A DNA stretch of 64,000 nt. Source: Croceicoccus sp. YJ47 (lineage in GTDB: Bacteria > Pseudomonadota > Alphaproteobacteria > Sphingomonadales > Sphingomonadaceae). The translations under genes were made by a program, and so were the position numbers. The DNA lies in the NCBI RefSeq assembly GCF_016745095.1, contig NZ_CP067087.1, positions 124,001 to 188,000 on the forward strand, read 5' to 3'. This document shows, piece by piece, positions 1 to 9,281 of the stretch (its first letter is position 1; every line of letters begins with the position of its first letter). The notes under the pieces are model-generated. The model had not been told where the DNA came from. It made no database searches and was given only the letters and a program-made list of their open reading frames with translations.

Positions 1-1437
1 ACCGGCCTTGCCTATTACCAGTATGACGAGGTGAACGGCGACACGAACGGCTTCTTGCCGGCGGCGGGCACGCTGCTCGACAATCCGAACAGCAAGCTTC
101 CGCGCAGCGTCAATCTGGGCGAGCCGGACTACAACCGGTACGAGCGCAAGCAATGGGGCGCCGGTTTCGAATTCGAGCAGGATTTGGGTCCCGACATGGG
201 CCTGACGGTGAATGGCCGCTATGCCGACTATGCGGAGGAACAGCGCGTGATCTATGCCGCCGGTTTCACCGACGCGGCCATGGATACGGTCTATCGCAAC
301 AGCTATCCCTATCAGGAGGACGTGACGTCGCTCACCATCGACGGGCGTTTTCATGGCAAGTTCGACACCGGCGGGATCGAGCACAATTTCCTTGTCGGCG
401 TCGATTACCGTGATGTCGACAATGATGCGCCCTTCGGTTTCTGCAGCCCGTTCTTCTGCCCCAGCGGGGCGAGTGTGCCCGATCCGATCAATATCTACGA
501 CCCGCAATACGGTCTGCCGGCAGGCTTCGTGACGCCGCCACTCGACACGGTGTTCACCGACCAGACGTTGAAACAGACCGGTCTTTACGCGCAGGACCAG
601 ATCGCCATCGGCGGGCTGCGCGTCTTGCTGTCGGGCCGCAACGACTGGGTCGATCGCACCAGCTTTGGCACCGATGGCAAGCAGGACGAGTTTACCTGGC
701 GCGCGGGCGTGTCCTATGTGACCGATGCGGGCGTCGTCCCGTATGTCAGTTATGGCACATCGTTCGAGCCAGTGCTGGGCGTCGACATCGCGGGCGATCC
801 GCTCAAGCCGACCACGGGCGAACAATGGGAAGGCGGCGTAAAATATGATGCGCGCGGCCTGGGCGAAGGGATCGACCTGCTGCTGACGGCGGCTCTGTTC
901 GACATCCGGCAGGAGAACGTCACCAGCGCGGTCTATTCCCCCGTGTCGGCGCCCGTCGGTTCGACGCAGTCGGGCGAGGTGAAGGTCCAAGGCGGCGAGC
1001 TTGAGTTCGTGGCCCGCATCCGCAACCAGCTCGCGATCAACGGATCCTATTCCTATACCGATACCGAGGTCGTGGCGAGCGAGACGCCGCAGGAAGTGGG
1101 CGCGGCGCTTCCGGTCACGCCCAGGCACAAGGCATCGCTGCTGGCCGACTACACGTTTCAGCGTGGCTCGCTTGCAGGCTTTGGCTTTGGCGCGGGCGTG
1201 CGCTATAACAGCGACGGGGCCGGCAGCCTGCCGGGGCCGTTCAACCCGATCGTTTTCGAAACGGGCGAAGCCACACTGTTCGATGCGATGCTGCACTATG
1301 ACTTGCCGAACTGGCGCCTTGCGATCAACGGATCGAACATTTTCGACGAGCGCTATGTGGCGCGCTGTGCCGATGCGAACAATTGCAACTTCGGCGCGGG
1401 GCGGCAGGTGATCGCGACGGCAACGTACAGGTTCTGA
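1..1437 (+). CDS. TonB-dependent siderophore receptor, C-terminal part (cut by window edge)
   Basis: The frame is open from base 1 and encodes 478 residues, so the signal peptide and most of the plug lie outside the window. What remains is the outer-membrane beta-barrel: alternating amphipathic strands, a GLYAQDQIAIG strand, the GTSFEPVLG and KPTTGEQWEGGVKYD stretches typical of FhuA/FpvA-like siderophore receptors, and the NIFDERYVARC hairpin before a C-terminal TYRF with the terminal Phe used by the barrel assembly machinery. Family role: energised import of a ferric chelate or another large ligand across the outer membrane. The next gene begins about 30 bp downstream on the same strand, so the two may be co-transcribed. 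The substrate cannot be read from the sequence. Confidence 0.9.
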   Translation, partial: TGLAYYQYDEVNGDTNGFLPAAGTLLDNPNSKLPRSVNLGEPDYNRYERKQWGAGFEFEQDLGPDMGLTVNGRYADYAEEQRVIYAAGFTDAAMDTVYRNSYPYQEDVTSLTIDGRFHGKFDTGGIEHNFLVGVDYRDVDNDAPFGFCSPFFCPSGASVPDPINIYDPQYGLPAGFVTPPLDTVFTDQTLKQTGLYAQDQIAIGGLRVLLSGRNDWVDRTSFGTDGKQDEFTWRAGVSYVTDAGVVPYVSYGTSFEPVLGVDIAGDPLKPTTGEQWEGGVKYDARGLGEGIDLLLTAALFDIRQENVTSAVYSPVSAPVGSTQSGEVKVQGGELEFVARIRNQLAINGSYSYTDTEVVASETPQEVGAALPVTPRHKASLLADYTFQRGSLAGFGFGAGVRYNSDGAGSLPGPFNPIVFETGEATLFDAMLHYDLPNWRLAINGSNIFDERYVARCADANNCNFGAGRQVIATATYRF

Positions 1438-1470
1438 ACGACAGGTTCCGGCTGCGATGGAGGTGGAATG

Positions 1471-4400
1471 ATGGATGCAGGACGGCTGGCAGGCGCAATC
1501 GCCAGCGTCCTCCTGCTGTGGACGGCGACGCCCGATGCCGATGCGATGGGACGCACAGAGGCCGATGGGACGGCGGGTGTCCTCCCCCCTACGCCATCCG
1601 GCCTGCCGCCCATCCCGCGCGCCGAAGCCGGTGCGACACTCCCGCTCGCGCCGGAGCGGGAAATCGCCTTCACCGTAGAGGAAGGCACCGCGCTCCAGCC
1701 CGCGCTGTCGCCTGACGGGCGCACGATCGTCTTCGCCATGCTGGGCGATATATACACCCTGCCCAGCACCGGCGGCCAGGCACGCGCCATCACGCGCGGC
1801 ATGGCCATGGACACGCAGCCGGAGTTCTCTCCCGACGGACGATGGATCGCGTTCCTTTCGGATCGCTCCGGCCCCGAAAACATATGGATCATGCGGACCG
1901 ACGGCAGCGAGGCACGGCAAGTCTCGTTCCACGGGGGCGACCCTGTGTTCACCTCCCCTTCGTGGAGCGCAGATGGCCGCGCCATCCATGTTTCGCGCTT
2001 CTGGCCGGACCGGAACGCCTATGAATTATGGGGGATTGCGCTGAACGGGGATGGCATGGGCCGTGTCGTCATACCGACCGAGGGGGACGGCACGACGCGG
2101 CATGCGCTGGGCGCCGTACCGACGGCGGATGGCGGGGCGCTGATCTATGCGCGGCGCGAAGGCGATCTGGACCTGGCCTCGCCTGTCGAGTGGCGCATCG
2201 TCCGCCGCGATTCTGTCAGCGGACGCGAGGAGCTGCTGGTCAAGGCGGTGGGCGACATCCGGCTGGGCAAGGTGCAATCCAGCGCCTTTCGCCCCGCCCT
2301 TTCGCATGATGGCAAAACGCTGGCCTATGTGCAGCGACGCACCGGGGAGACATGGCTGCGGCTCCATGACCTCACGACCGGGCGCGAACGCGATCTCGTG
2401 GAGCTGGACCCCGATGCGCTGCAGGCGTCCTTCTGGAGCGATATTGCGCCCCGCGTGGCTTTCACGCCCGACGACGCCGCAATCATCTTCAGCAAGGGCG
2501 GCAAGCTGCGGCGGATGACCCTTGCGACCGGATCGCTGGAGACGATCCCCTTTCGCGCCGAGGTGAAGGCCGGACTGGCCCCGCTGACGCGCGCGCCGGT
2601 GCGCGTGGAAACCGGGCCGGTGCGCGCCCGCATCATTCAGCACCCGGCCTTGTCGCCCGACGGATCGACGCTCGCCTTCTCCGCCCTGGGCACGCTCTAT
2701 ACCATGCCGGCATCGGGCGGGGATGCCGAACCTGTCGCACCGGGACTGCCCCCGCAATTCCATCCATCGTGGACCCGGGACGGAAAGGGCCTGCTGTTCG
2801 TGACGTGGACCGCGGCCGAGGGCGGCCATGTCTGGCGGTCCGATCTGGACAATGGCAAGGCCGAGCGCCTCACGCAGGAGGACGCGTTCTATACCCATCC
2901 CGTCGAAGCACCGGACCGCAGCATCGTGACGATCCAGTCGCCCACCGCCGACCGCCTCGCCCGCTATGTCGAGTTCGGCCAGTTCCGGCAGGCCCGGCTT
3001 GTACGTCTGGGGCCGGGCGGCGCGGGGACCGAGGTTCTGGCCGAGGGCGACATCGGCGGAACGCCGCATTTCCTCGCCGATGGGACCTTGCTGCTCAACC
3101 GGCCCGATGGGGTCTATCGCATCGACACGGGTGACAAGATCATCGGGGTGACGGGCCCCAACTGGTATTTCGCACAAGGAGCGGCCGAGGCCGACGACAT
3201 CCGCATCAGCCCCGACGGCCGCCTCGCGCTCGCCCAGATCGCGCAGCAATTGCATCTGGTGGAGGTGCCCTCTGCCGGGGACCGCGTGGTGTCCTTGTCC
3301 GATGCCGGCAGCCATCGCCGGTTGAGTGACGTCGGCGCCGATTTCTTTGGCTGGGGCGCGGCGGGAACGACGGCATATTGGTCGGTCGGTTCCACGGTCT
3401 TCAGCATGTCGCCAAACAGCCCCGGCATCGCCTCGGTCACGGCCGAGGTCGTCTTGCCGCGCGACGTTCCGCGCGGGCGCCTGTTGCTGACCGGTGCGAC
3501 GGCCATCACGCAAGGCCCGCAAGGTACGATCGAAAACGCGGACATATTGATCGAGAACGACCGGATCGCAGGGATCGGCCCGGCTAGGACAATCCGCGTT
3601 CCGGAAGGCACCGCGCGCCGCGACATGGCGGGCCGTTTCGTCGTGCCGGGGTTCATCGATGTGCACGATCATGTCGCCGACATTCGCCGCGATGTCCTCG
3701 ATTTCGAACCGTGGGGCCCTGCGGCCAATCTCGCCTATGGCGTGACGACCGCGTTCGACCCCTCGACGCTTACGGTCGACATGCTGGCCTATCAGGACGC
3801 GCTCGATGCCGGGCTGGCGCTCGGCTCGCGCATATTCTCGACCGGGACGGCGATCTTTTCGTTCAACGATTTCCGTTCGCGCGGGGACGTGCGTGATGTC
3901 CTGCGCCGCTACCGCGATCACTACCGGCTTTCGAACATCAAGATGTACCGCAGCGGCAATCGCATAGTCCGCCAATGGATCGCGCAGGAAGCGGTAGATC
4001 TGGGGCTTCAGCCGACGGCGGAAGGCGCGCTGTCGATGAAGCTCGACCTTACCCACATCCTCGACGGTTATTCGGGGAACGAGCATGCGATCCCGCCGCC
4101 GGTGCTCTATGACGATGTGACACAGTTCCTGGCGCGCAGCGGCACCAGCTATGACCTGACGTTGCAGATTACCCATGGCGGCTATCCGGCGCAGGATTTC
4201 TTCATCGCCCGGGACGCGCCGCATGACGATCCGAAATATGCCCGCCTCGCCCCGCCATGGTTCCGAGACCAGAAATTCTGGCAGCGCGAATGGACCGATC
4301 CGGCGGGTTATGTCTTCCCCCGCACCGCTGCGAGCGCGGCACGGGTTTTTCGCTCTGGCGGCCTCGTTGCCATCGGCGCGCATGGCGAAGTGCCCGGGCT

Positions 4401-4713
4401 TGGCACCCATTGGGAAATGCAGGCGCACCAGATGGGCGGCTGGACTCCGGCGGAAATCCTGACGGCGGCGACCATCAATGGCGCCAAGGCGATTGGCCGC
4501 GCGGCGGACCTCGGCTCGATCGAAACGGGCAAGCTGGCCGATCTCGTCATCCTTTCAGCCGATCCGCGCATCGACATCGCCAATACGCTGACCATCGAAC
4601 AGGTGATGAAGGGCGGCCTACTTTACGAGGGCGGCACGTTGGCGCAGGTCTGGCCGGACAAGGCGCCTGCCCCGGCGTTCTGGTTCACGCCTGCCGGTCG
4701 TGCGGCTGATTGA
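1471..4713 (+). CDS. Exported amidohydrolase with N-terminal TolB/PD40 beta-propeller
   Basis: About 1080 residues. A signal peptide (hydrophobic LAGAIASVLLLW, cleavage near ADA) is followed by a propeller with repeated SPDG motifs (LSPDGRTIVFA, FSPDGRWIAFLSDRSG, LSHDGKTLAYV, LSPDGSTLAFS). From roughly residue 670 comes an amidohydrolase-superfamily TIM barrel. Its metal-site HxH is His733/His735 in PGFIDVHDH (counting from an ATG at 1468), and the likely carboxylated lysine is Lys825 in NIKMYRS; later His occur in QITHGG and IGAHGE. Known members of this fused family act on peptides or amides in the periplasm; the substrate here is unknown. GGAGG at 1459-1463 is 7 nt from the ATG at 1471 and 4 nt from the one at 1468, so I prefer 1471. 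The 3' end overlaps the convergent AraC gene by 29 bp. Confidence 0.87.
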   Translation: MDAGRLAGAIASVLLLWTATPDADAMGRTEADGTAGVLPPTPSGLPPIPRAEAGATLPLAPEREIAFTVEEGTALQPALSPDGRTIVFAMLGDIYTLPSTGGQARAITRGMAMDTQPEFSPDGRWIAFLSDRSGPENIWIMRTDGSEARQVSFHGGDPVFTSPSWSADGRAIHVSRFWPDRNAYELWGIALNGDGMGRVVIPTEGDGTTRHALGAVPTADGGALIYARREGDLDLASPVEWRIVRRDSVSGREELLVKAVGDIRLGKVQSSAFRPALSHDGKTLAYVQRRTGETWLRLHDLTTGRERDLVELDPDALQASFWSDIAPRVAFTPDDAAIIFSKGGKLRRMTLATGSLETIPFRAEVKAGLAPLTRAPVRVETGPVRARIIQHPALSPDGSTLAFSALGTLYTMPASGGDAEPVAPGLPPQFHPSWTRDGKGLLFVTWTAAEGGHVWRSDLDNGKAERLTQEDAFYTHPVEAPDRSIVTIQSPTADRLARYVEFGQFRQARLVRLGPGGAGTEVLAEGDIGGTPHFLADGTLLLNRPDGVYRIDTGDKIIGVTGPNWYFAQGAAEADDIRISPDGRLALAQIAQQLHLVEVPSAGDRVVSLSDAGSHRRLSDVGADFFGWGAAGTTAYWSVGSTVFSMSPNSPGIASVTAEVVLPRDVPRGRLLLTGATAITQGPQGTIENADILIENDRIAGIGPARTIRVPEGTARRDMAGRFVVPGFIDVHDHVADIRRDVLDFEPWGPAANLAYGVTTAFDPSTLTVDMLAYQDALDAGLALGSRIFSTGTAIFSFNDFRSRGDVRDVLRRYRDHYRLSNIKMYRSGNRIVRQWIAQEAVDLGLQPTAEGALSMKLDLTHILDGYSGNEHAIPPPVLYDDVTQFLARSGTSYDLTLQITHGGYPAQDFFIARDAPHDDPKYARLAPPWFRDQKFWQREWTDPAGYVFPRTAASAARVFRSGGLVAIGAHGEVPGLGTHWEMQAHQMGGWTPAEILTAATINGAKAIGRAADLGSIETGKLADLVILSADPRIDIANTLTIEQVMKGGLLYEGGTLAQVWPDKAPAPAFWFTPAGRAAD

Positions 4714-5461
4714 TGAAGGCGCTGGGCGGCATGCCGAATACGCGGTGGAACGTGGCCGTAAACGCGCTGGGGCTTTCGTACCCCACCTCATAGGCGACGA
4801 TTGCGACGGGCTTGCCTGCCTCGATCAACGGAATCGCGGCCATCAGGCGTACCTGCTGGCGCCATGTCGCGAGGCCAGCACCCGTTTCGCGCCGGAATGC
4901 GCGGGTGAAGGTGCGCCGCCCCATCGCGGCAAGCGACGCCCATTCGTCAAGGTCGCGCTGATCCGCAGGGTCGTCCATCAACGCATGACACACGCGCAGC
5001 AGGCGCGGATCGCGGGGCATGGGAAGATCGCTGGGGGTCACCGCCATGCGCCTGATTTCGGACAGGAGCAGGCTGGCAATCGTGCCTTCGCGCCCTTCCA
5101 TGTCATAGGCAGGGTGGAAATGACCGACCTCGAACACCAGCGCGCGCACAAGGTCGCTCACCTCGATCACGCGTGCTGTCTGCGGATTGGGATCCAGCGC
5201 CGGATCGATATACAGCGTATAGGCCGATACGGGCCCACGGCACTGCACCTCGTGCACGAGATGCGCCGGAATCCAGATGGAGCGGCGGGGCGGAAGCATG
5301 AAGACCGCCTCGGCCGCGCCGATCATCATCACGCCCGCACTGCAATAGGTCAGCTGCGAACGCGGATGGCTGTGCGGCGGATCGCGCATACCGGCCGGAT
5401 ATGCGTCGGCGAACCCCATGATCGGCCTCGTGGCCAGCGGATAGTCGGCGGAATGTTTCAT
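4685..5461 (-). CDS. AraC-family regulator with N-terminal cupin
   Basis: About 258 residues. The N-terminal half is a cupin-like sensor: the HSHPRSQLTYCSAG strand, the hydrophobic MLPPRRSIWIPAHLVHEV and the HFHPAYD segment are typical of small-ligand-sensing AraC proteins of the YdeO/NimR type. The C-terminal half carries two helix-turn-helix motifs, the first around LAAMGRRTFTRAFRRETG and the second around VAIVAYEVGYESPSAF with its usual FHRVFGMPPSAF end. The ATG at 5461 begins where homologous proteins usually start; an ATG at 5500 and a TTG at 5509 are in-frame alternatives. It is convergent with, and overlaps, the amidohydrolase. Its targets are unknown, and the amidohydrolase or receptor is only a guess by proximity. 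Confidence 0.85.
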   Translation of the reverse strand: MKHSADYPLATRPIMGFADAYPAGMRDPPHSHPRSQLTYCSAGVMMIGAAEAVFMLPPRRSIWIPAHLVHEVQCRGPVSAYTLYIDPALDPNPQTARVIEVSDLVRALVFEVGHFHPAYDMEGREGTIASLLLSEIRRMAVTPSDLPMPRDPRLLRVCHALMDDPADQRDLDEWASLAAMGRRTFTRAFRRETGAGLATWRQQVRLMAAIPLIEAGKPVAIVAYEVGYESPSAFTATFHRVFGMPPSAFINQPHDRQA

Positions 5462-5811
5462 GCCCCTCGCGCGTCCCCTTCCCGCCAAGGTTTCGCGCAT
5501 GACGTGCAATAGTCAATCGGGCAATTGGATGACGATTCCGAATGCTTGCCAGCCAAATCGCTGCAAATGAGGTAGCTTGCGGGGAAACGGGATGCCCGAA
5601 CGCTTCCCGTAAGCCTGCACGCCTGAAGAAAAGGGTTGGAGGCGTCAATGGGAAGCAAAGCAGGGATAACCGCTTACAAATCCGCCCCTGCATTCGCTGT
5701 CGAATACCCTTGCGGGCTTTCGCGGTGAGCACACATTCGGCGCTTTCGCCGCACTGCAAAGCCCGCAGGTCAAACCAACCAGATACAACGACCCCGCCTG
5801 TTACAAACCTG
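5462..5811. other. Gene-free stretch upstream of the AraC gene
   Basis: Holds the presumed promoter of the AraC gene and about 250 bp of sequence with no convincing frame on either strand. I see no hairpin or repeat worth naming. Confidence 0.5.
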
Positions 5812-6004
5812 CTAGGCGGCTCGGCAATATTCGCAAGCACTGACAATGAATGGCCTTTCGCCGTCCGCAGTGCAGAAGTCCGCGGCTGTCTGAATATCAG
5901 CCTTCCCATCCATGTCGGACAGGACGACCTTCGCGCCGTCGCCCGCAAAGACGTACGCGGAGTTGTCAGTCGGATGCAAACCGCTTTCCGTTTTGCAGAA
6001 TGTG
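5812..6004 (-). pseudogene. N-terminal fragment of a short-chain dehydrogenase
   Basis: About 60 degenerate residues. The segment reading AYVFAGDGAKVVLSDMDGKA matches the second beta strand and cofactor-specificity Asp of classical SDR enzymes. The upstream GKVTF and the expected TGxxxGIG loop are scrambled, and the frame stops at 5812 long before the catalytic Tyr/Lys. It abuts the 3' end of an IS6-type transposase remnant, which suggests it was cut by insertion or deletion there. It cannot make a functional enzyme. The identification rests on this short motif only. Confidence 0.5.
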
Positions 6005-6481
6005 ACCTTCCCCTGCCATTCTTCTGGTCGTGAGGTTCTGCCACTGCACCAGTGCGGCTGAGCGGCGTGTCTTGTAAGTTTGACGGTCGGCGAGCGGGCG
6101 TTCGGAAGTGATTGCGGAAGCTCGCATGAACCGAGGCCGCTCCGCATCGCTCGCTCTCGTCGGCGGAGTGGAAGACGGGAGTTTTCAGCCCGATTGCTGG
6201 CGCAGCAGCCCATCTCCTGCTTCCACGAATGTCCAGATCTGGACATGGCAGCTTTGGAGGAGCGACGCCCATCTGTCGTAATCACATCAGGCGAACCGTG
6301 ACGCTTCAACGCCTTCATCGTGAAACACTGGGCTGCACCTTTTTCCCTCGTTTTCGTAATGCAGCTTTCGAGGGGTTCACCCTCCTGATCGACGGACGTC
6401 AGAGGGTTTCTTGGCTCGGGGTATTCAACTCACCGAACCCGCCTTGCGCGATTGACCAGACGTACCACCCTTCTGACAGTG
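6005..6481 (-). mobile_element. IS6-family insertion sequence remnant, copy a
   Basis: Read on the minus strand, the outer end at about 6481 carries the element end shared by all copies here (CACTGTCAGAA). It jumps at about 6388 to mid-transposase: VDQEGEPLESCITKTREKG, then LKRHGSPDVITTDG with the conserved Asp, then NRAENSRLP and RRRERAM. After a frame change it reads TYKTRRSAALVQWQNL at the C-terminus near 6010. The N-terminal third of the transposase is missing and several frameshifts are present, so it is inactive. It is the only copy that keeps the transposase C-terminus. Confidence 0.8.
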
Positions 6482-6576
6482 TCAGCCTGCGTCGAAATCG
6501 GTAACCTTCATTTTGCGCAAGATCGGGAACGACGCGCTGGCTCTGAAAGCGTAATTGCTGGGGCAAGGAGATCAAC

Positions 6577-7481
6577 ATGCAGCCAAGTCAACGCACGCGA
6601 TACGCCGATCGGATCGAACGCGCGATCGCCTTGCTTCAGCAAGAACTTGCCATCGGAAAGGTGCCCTCGCTGGACCAGCTTGCCGCGGCGGCCGCACTAT
6701 CGCCCTATCACTTCCATCGCATTTTCCGGATCATGACCGGGGAGACGGTGGGCGCCGCGATCAAGCGTGTGCGGCTGGGCGGAAGCTTACCGCTGCTCGA
6801 TCAGGGCATCTCGGCCGCAACCGGACAGAGCGGATATGCGACCAGTCAAGCCTACGCCCGTGCGCTCAGGGAATCCACGAGCGTAGCCCCTTCTCAATTG
6901 CAAAACGATCCCCACCATCGCGCCAAAGTGGCGGCATCCCTCTCAAGACCTGCGATCGAGAAGGATGTCGACGCGCCTGCGCTTGAGATATCCATCATTT
7001 CCCTCTCGCCGCTTCGCCTCTCGATCATTCGGAACGTCGGCGATTACCAGGAACTCAATCACGGCTTCAACTTGCTGTTTGAGCGGTTGCTGGAGCACAT
7101 GGCCCCTATGACGTCACTGGGCTTTACGGCATTCCCTACGATGACCCGCAAGAAGTGGACAGCAAGGACTGCCGCTTCGATTGTGGGGTAACGACGACCG
7201 ACCGCGTCCCGGCCGAGTGCGGCATTGGCGAAATGGACATCCCCGGTAGCCTCACGCTGCGAATGCAGCACATTGGCGATTACGATCTGATCCACGTGGC
7301 GGTCGATGGCCTCTATCGTGAGGCTGTTCTTGCCGATCTTCCTATCGCAGCGCTCCCGCTTCTCATTCATTATCTGGATGACCCGGAAGAGGTGCCATTC
7401 GATCAACAGCGTGCCCTCATATACATCCCGCTTGAGGGAGCTTCATCCGCCTGCCCCCCTTCCATCTGTGGAGGCTCCTGA
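6577..7481 (+). pseudogene. AraC-type regulator with GyrI-like effector domain, frameshifted
   Basis: Two frames together encode a normal-length (about 301 aa) AraC/GyrI-like protein. Frame one (6577-7191) has the two helix-turn-helix motifs (LAAAAALSPYHFHRIF and SGYATSQAYARAL) and the start of the GyrI-like domain (LRLSIIRNVGDYQ). The protein then continues one frame over from about 7122: the frame gives LYGIPYDDP and VDSKDCRFDCGV, and further on HIGDYDLIH. The change is explained by loss of one G in the run at 7118-7122. The GyrI-like domain usually binds small hydrophobic drugs or dyes. Because the break sits in a short homopolymer, a sequencing error is possible; otherwise the gene is dead. 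Confidence 0.8.
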
Positions 7482-7813
7482 AGGAACAAGTGGTAAATTC
7501 AGGTCTTGGCAGGAGCCGGATGCGGCCATCTGTCCGGCCTGTCGATGCGGCGCATGGCCCCTGGCCCGTATGGGAGCTCGCGGACGCGAACCGCATCGCC
7601 CACGGCGCGCTGTTGCCACGGTAGAAAGCCTTGGTTCGACCGGCCCCGTCTCGCCGATTGTCGTGCCATACCCTCCAGCATGCACTGGTTTACGCGCCAG
7701 CATCTGCTCAAGCCATTCGATGACGGCGCGCAATTTTGCAAAACCGGAGGCGCAGCTATCCAAGCATTTCAGATAAAAGCAGCACGGAAGCCAACGCCCC
7801 CAAGCGCTGCCGG
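7482..7813. other. Gene-poor gap, possible glutathione S-transferase remnant
   Basis: No intact gene. On the minus strand near 7690-7790 a short frame reads KLRAVIEWLEQMLARKPVHA, which resembles the last helix of glutathione S-transferases (WLxRMLARPAV). It is surrounded by stops and frame changes. Treat this as a weak resemblance. Confidence 0.3.
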
Positions 7814-8265
7814 TCATTCAGATGAGGTTCGCATCGAAAACGTCTTGTCGCGATAAACGATCTTTTGCATCAGTGCGACCAGCTGCCCCTGCTCCTGCGG
7901 CGACAAGCCGGCCATTGTTTCGGCATTCACGGACCTCGCCGCCTCGATTGCCGCATCGCGCAGCCCTCTTGCATGATCGGTCAACCAGATCCGCTGCACC
8001 CGGTAGTCGGCCTCGTCCTTTGGCGCCGGACAAGCCCGTCGCGTTCCATGCGCGCCAGCGTGTTGGCCATGGTGGCCTGTTCAATGTCCAGACGTTCGAC
8101 CAGCTCCTTTTGCGTCAACCCGTCTCCCTCCCACAGTTCCAGCAGAGCCGGGAATGTGCCGGGGGTAAGCCCGAGCGGCCGGATGCGCGCAGCCAACCCT
8201 CTCTCGAACAGCCGCGCCGTGTGATTCACGAGGTATCCGGCCGACAGGTCTTTGTGAAATTTCAT
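7814..8265 (-). pseudogene. MarR-family regulator, frameshifted
   Basis: From ATG 8265 the protein reads a standard MarR winged helix (GLTPGTFPALLELWEGDGLTQ, then LVERLDIEQATMANTLARM, then RDGLVRR). At about 8020 the frame is lost through one missing base. The other frame carries the expected C-terminus (RIWLTDHARGLRDAAIEAA, then LSPQEQGQLVALMQKIV). Joined, the product is about 150 aa, normal for MarR. The gene is divergent from a small membrane protein, with two palindromes between them that are probably its operator. It is either a real pseudogene or a base-calling error. Confidence 0.82.
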
Positions 8266-8285
8266 ATCGTGTCGATAGCACTTGC

Positions 8286-8320
8286 ATAGCAAGCTATACA
8301 AGAATACATAGCTGACTATG
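8286..8320. promoter_or_regulatory. Two small palindromes, candidate MarR operator
   Basis: ATAGC-AA-GCTAT at 8286-8297 and CATAG-CTGA-CTATG at 8307-8320 are perfect inverted repeats 9 bp apart in the divergent promoter between the MarR gene and the membrane protein. MarR dimers bind such A/T-rich palindromes in divergent intergenic regions; the assignment is by position and symmetry only. Confidence 0.5.
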
Positions 8321-8344
8321 TTTTGAAACACGCGGAAGGTTTCC

Positions 8345-8800
8345 ATGGCGAAAATGATCCACCCCATCGCAGGCGCGATCGCCCTGCTCACGATTGTTTG
8401 CTTCTGGTTATCCACGGTGTCGGCAGAGCTGATGGGCAGTGAAGCGATGCTCGTCACGGTCAAGACCATCATCCCGTGGGGCTTCCTGATCCTGATCCCA
8501 TCGCTGATGGCGGCAGGCGGCTCCGGTCTTCAATTGGGCAAGGGATTGCGAAACCCGTTGGTCGGTGTGAAGCGCAGGCGCATGCCCATCATTGCAGGCA
8601 ATGGTATTCTGGTTCTGATACCGTCCGCTCTATATCTGTCGTTCAAGGCTCAGGCGGCGTCTTTCGATGCCTCGTTTTACATCGTGCAAACGATTGAGCT
8701 GATCGCGGGCGCCGTGAACATCGCCCTGCTCAGCCTCAACATGCGCGACGGACTGCGTCTCGCCCGCAAACGTCCGGCGGTGAACGACGCCAGTGCGTGA
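8345..8800 (+). CDS. Small four-helix membrane protein next to a MarR gene
   Basis: 151 residues with four hydrophobic segments: IAGAIALLTIVCFWLSTV, TIIPWGFLILIPSLMAAGG, IIAGNGILVLIPSALYLSF and IELIAGAVNIALLSLNM. A basic loop (KRRRMP) and a charged C-terminal tail lie outside the helices. The pattern fits conserved inner-membrane proteins of unknown role that are often found beside MarR regulators. It is divergent from the frameshifted MarR gene and probably under its control. No catalytic motif is visible and no substrate is assignable. Confidence 0.72.
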   Translation: MAKMIHPIAGAIALLTIVCFWLSTVSAELMGSEAMLVTVKTIIPWGFLILIPSLMAAGGSGLQLGKGLRNPLVGVKRRRMPIIAGNGILVLIPSALYLSFKAQAASFDASFYIVQTIELIAGAVNIALLSLNMRDGLRLARKRPAVNDASA

Positions 8801-8844
8801 GCAAGCTGCATATCCCTGCGCGTGGCCGCTACAAATGCTCCCGA

Positions 8845-9036
8845 CGGGAGCGACAGCAGACCTTCCACGTTCCGCAGAGAGAGCGGAAATCGGACATACA
8901 TCATCACCACAAGCCGGATTACCTCCGGTGACGAGTGAAAATACCGAAACGCGTTTGGCTGATTTCTCGGCTCGGAGTATCCACCTCCCCTACCCTGCGC
9001 TCCGCAATTTTCCAGTGGTACCATCTTTCTGAGAGT
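8845..9036 (-). mobile_element. IS6-family remnant, copy b
   Basis: On the minus strand the element end near 9036 is followed by the transposase N-terminus: FRYFHSSPEVIRLVVMMYVR, then FPLSLRNVEGLL. The rest of the element is missing. It has the same orientation as the other five copies. It cuts the 2OG-Fe(II) oxygenase gene that follows ada. Confidence 0.75.
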
Positions 9037-9281
9037 GCGTTCATTCCAAGAGTTCGCGACCGTCGCTGGGCGGGGATAAAGATCCAAGCGCAGAGCGGAA
9101 ATCAGGTCGGGCAAGGGATAGCGCAAGTCGCGATACGCGCCTTTGCCAATCCGTGCCGGGCGATGACAGCACCCTATGCGTCAAGGTCTGCGCAGATATC
9201 GTGCCAAGGGAAAGACCGGATGCGATTGTCGATCATAACGGACGCGGAATTGCCACCCGGCTGGTTGAAGGCGGCGTTCAT
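9037..9281 (-). pseudogene. 2OG-Fe(II) oxygenase (Ada partner), broken and truncated
   Basis: An ATG at 9281 overlaps the ada stop (ATGA). It begins a degenerate frame reading SFPWHDICADLDA and then an in-frame TAG, matching the N-terminus of the 2OG-Fe(II) oxygenases that commonly follow ada in Alphaproteobacteria. A stretch of about 25-30 codons is then missing. Matching sequence resumes as IARHG and, in another frame, RYPLPDLISALRLDLYPR and VANSWNERT, before the IS6 remnant cuts it off. The double-stranded beta-helix core with its iron ligands is absent, so no enzyme can be made. The assignment relies on operon position plus these motifs. Confidence 0.65.

Noticed and set aside
2026-4428. 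800-codon open frame antisense to the amidohydrolase
   Set aside because: It mirrors codon structure of the real gene in GC-rich DNA, has no family motif or ribosome site, and would overlap almost fully.
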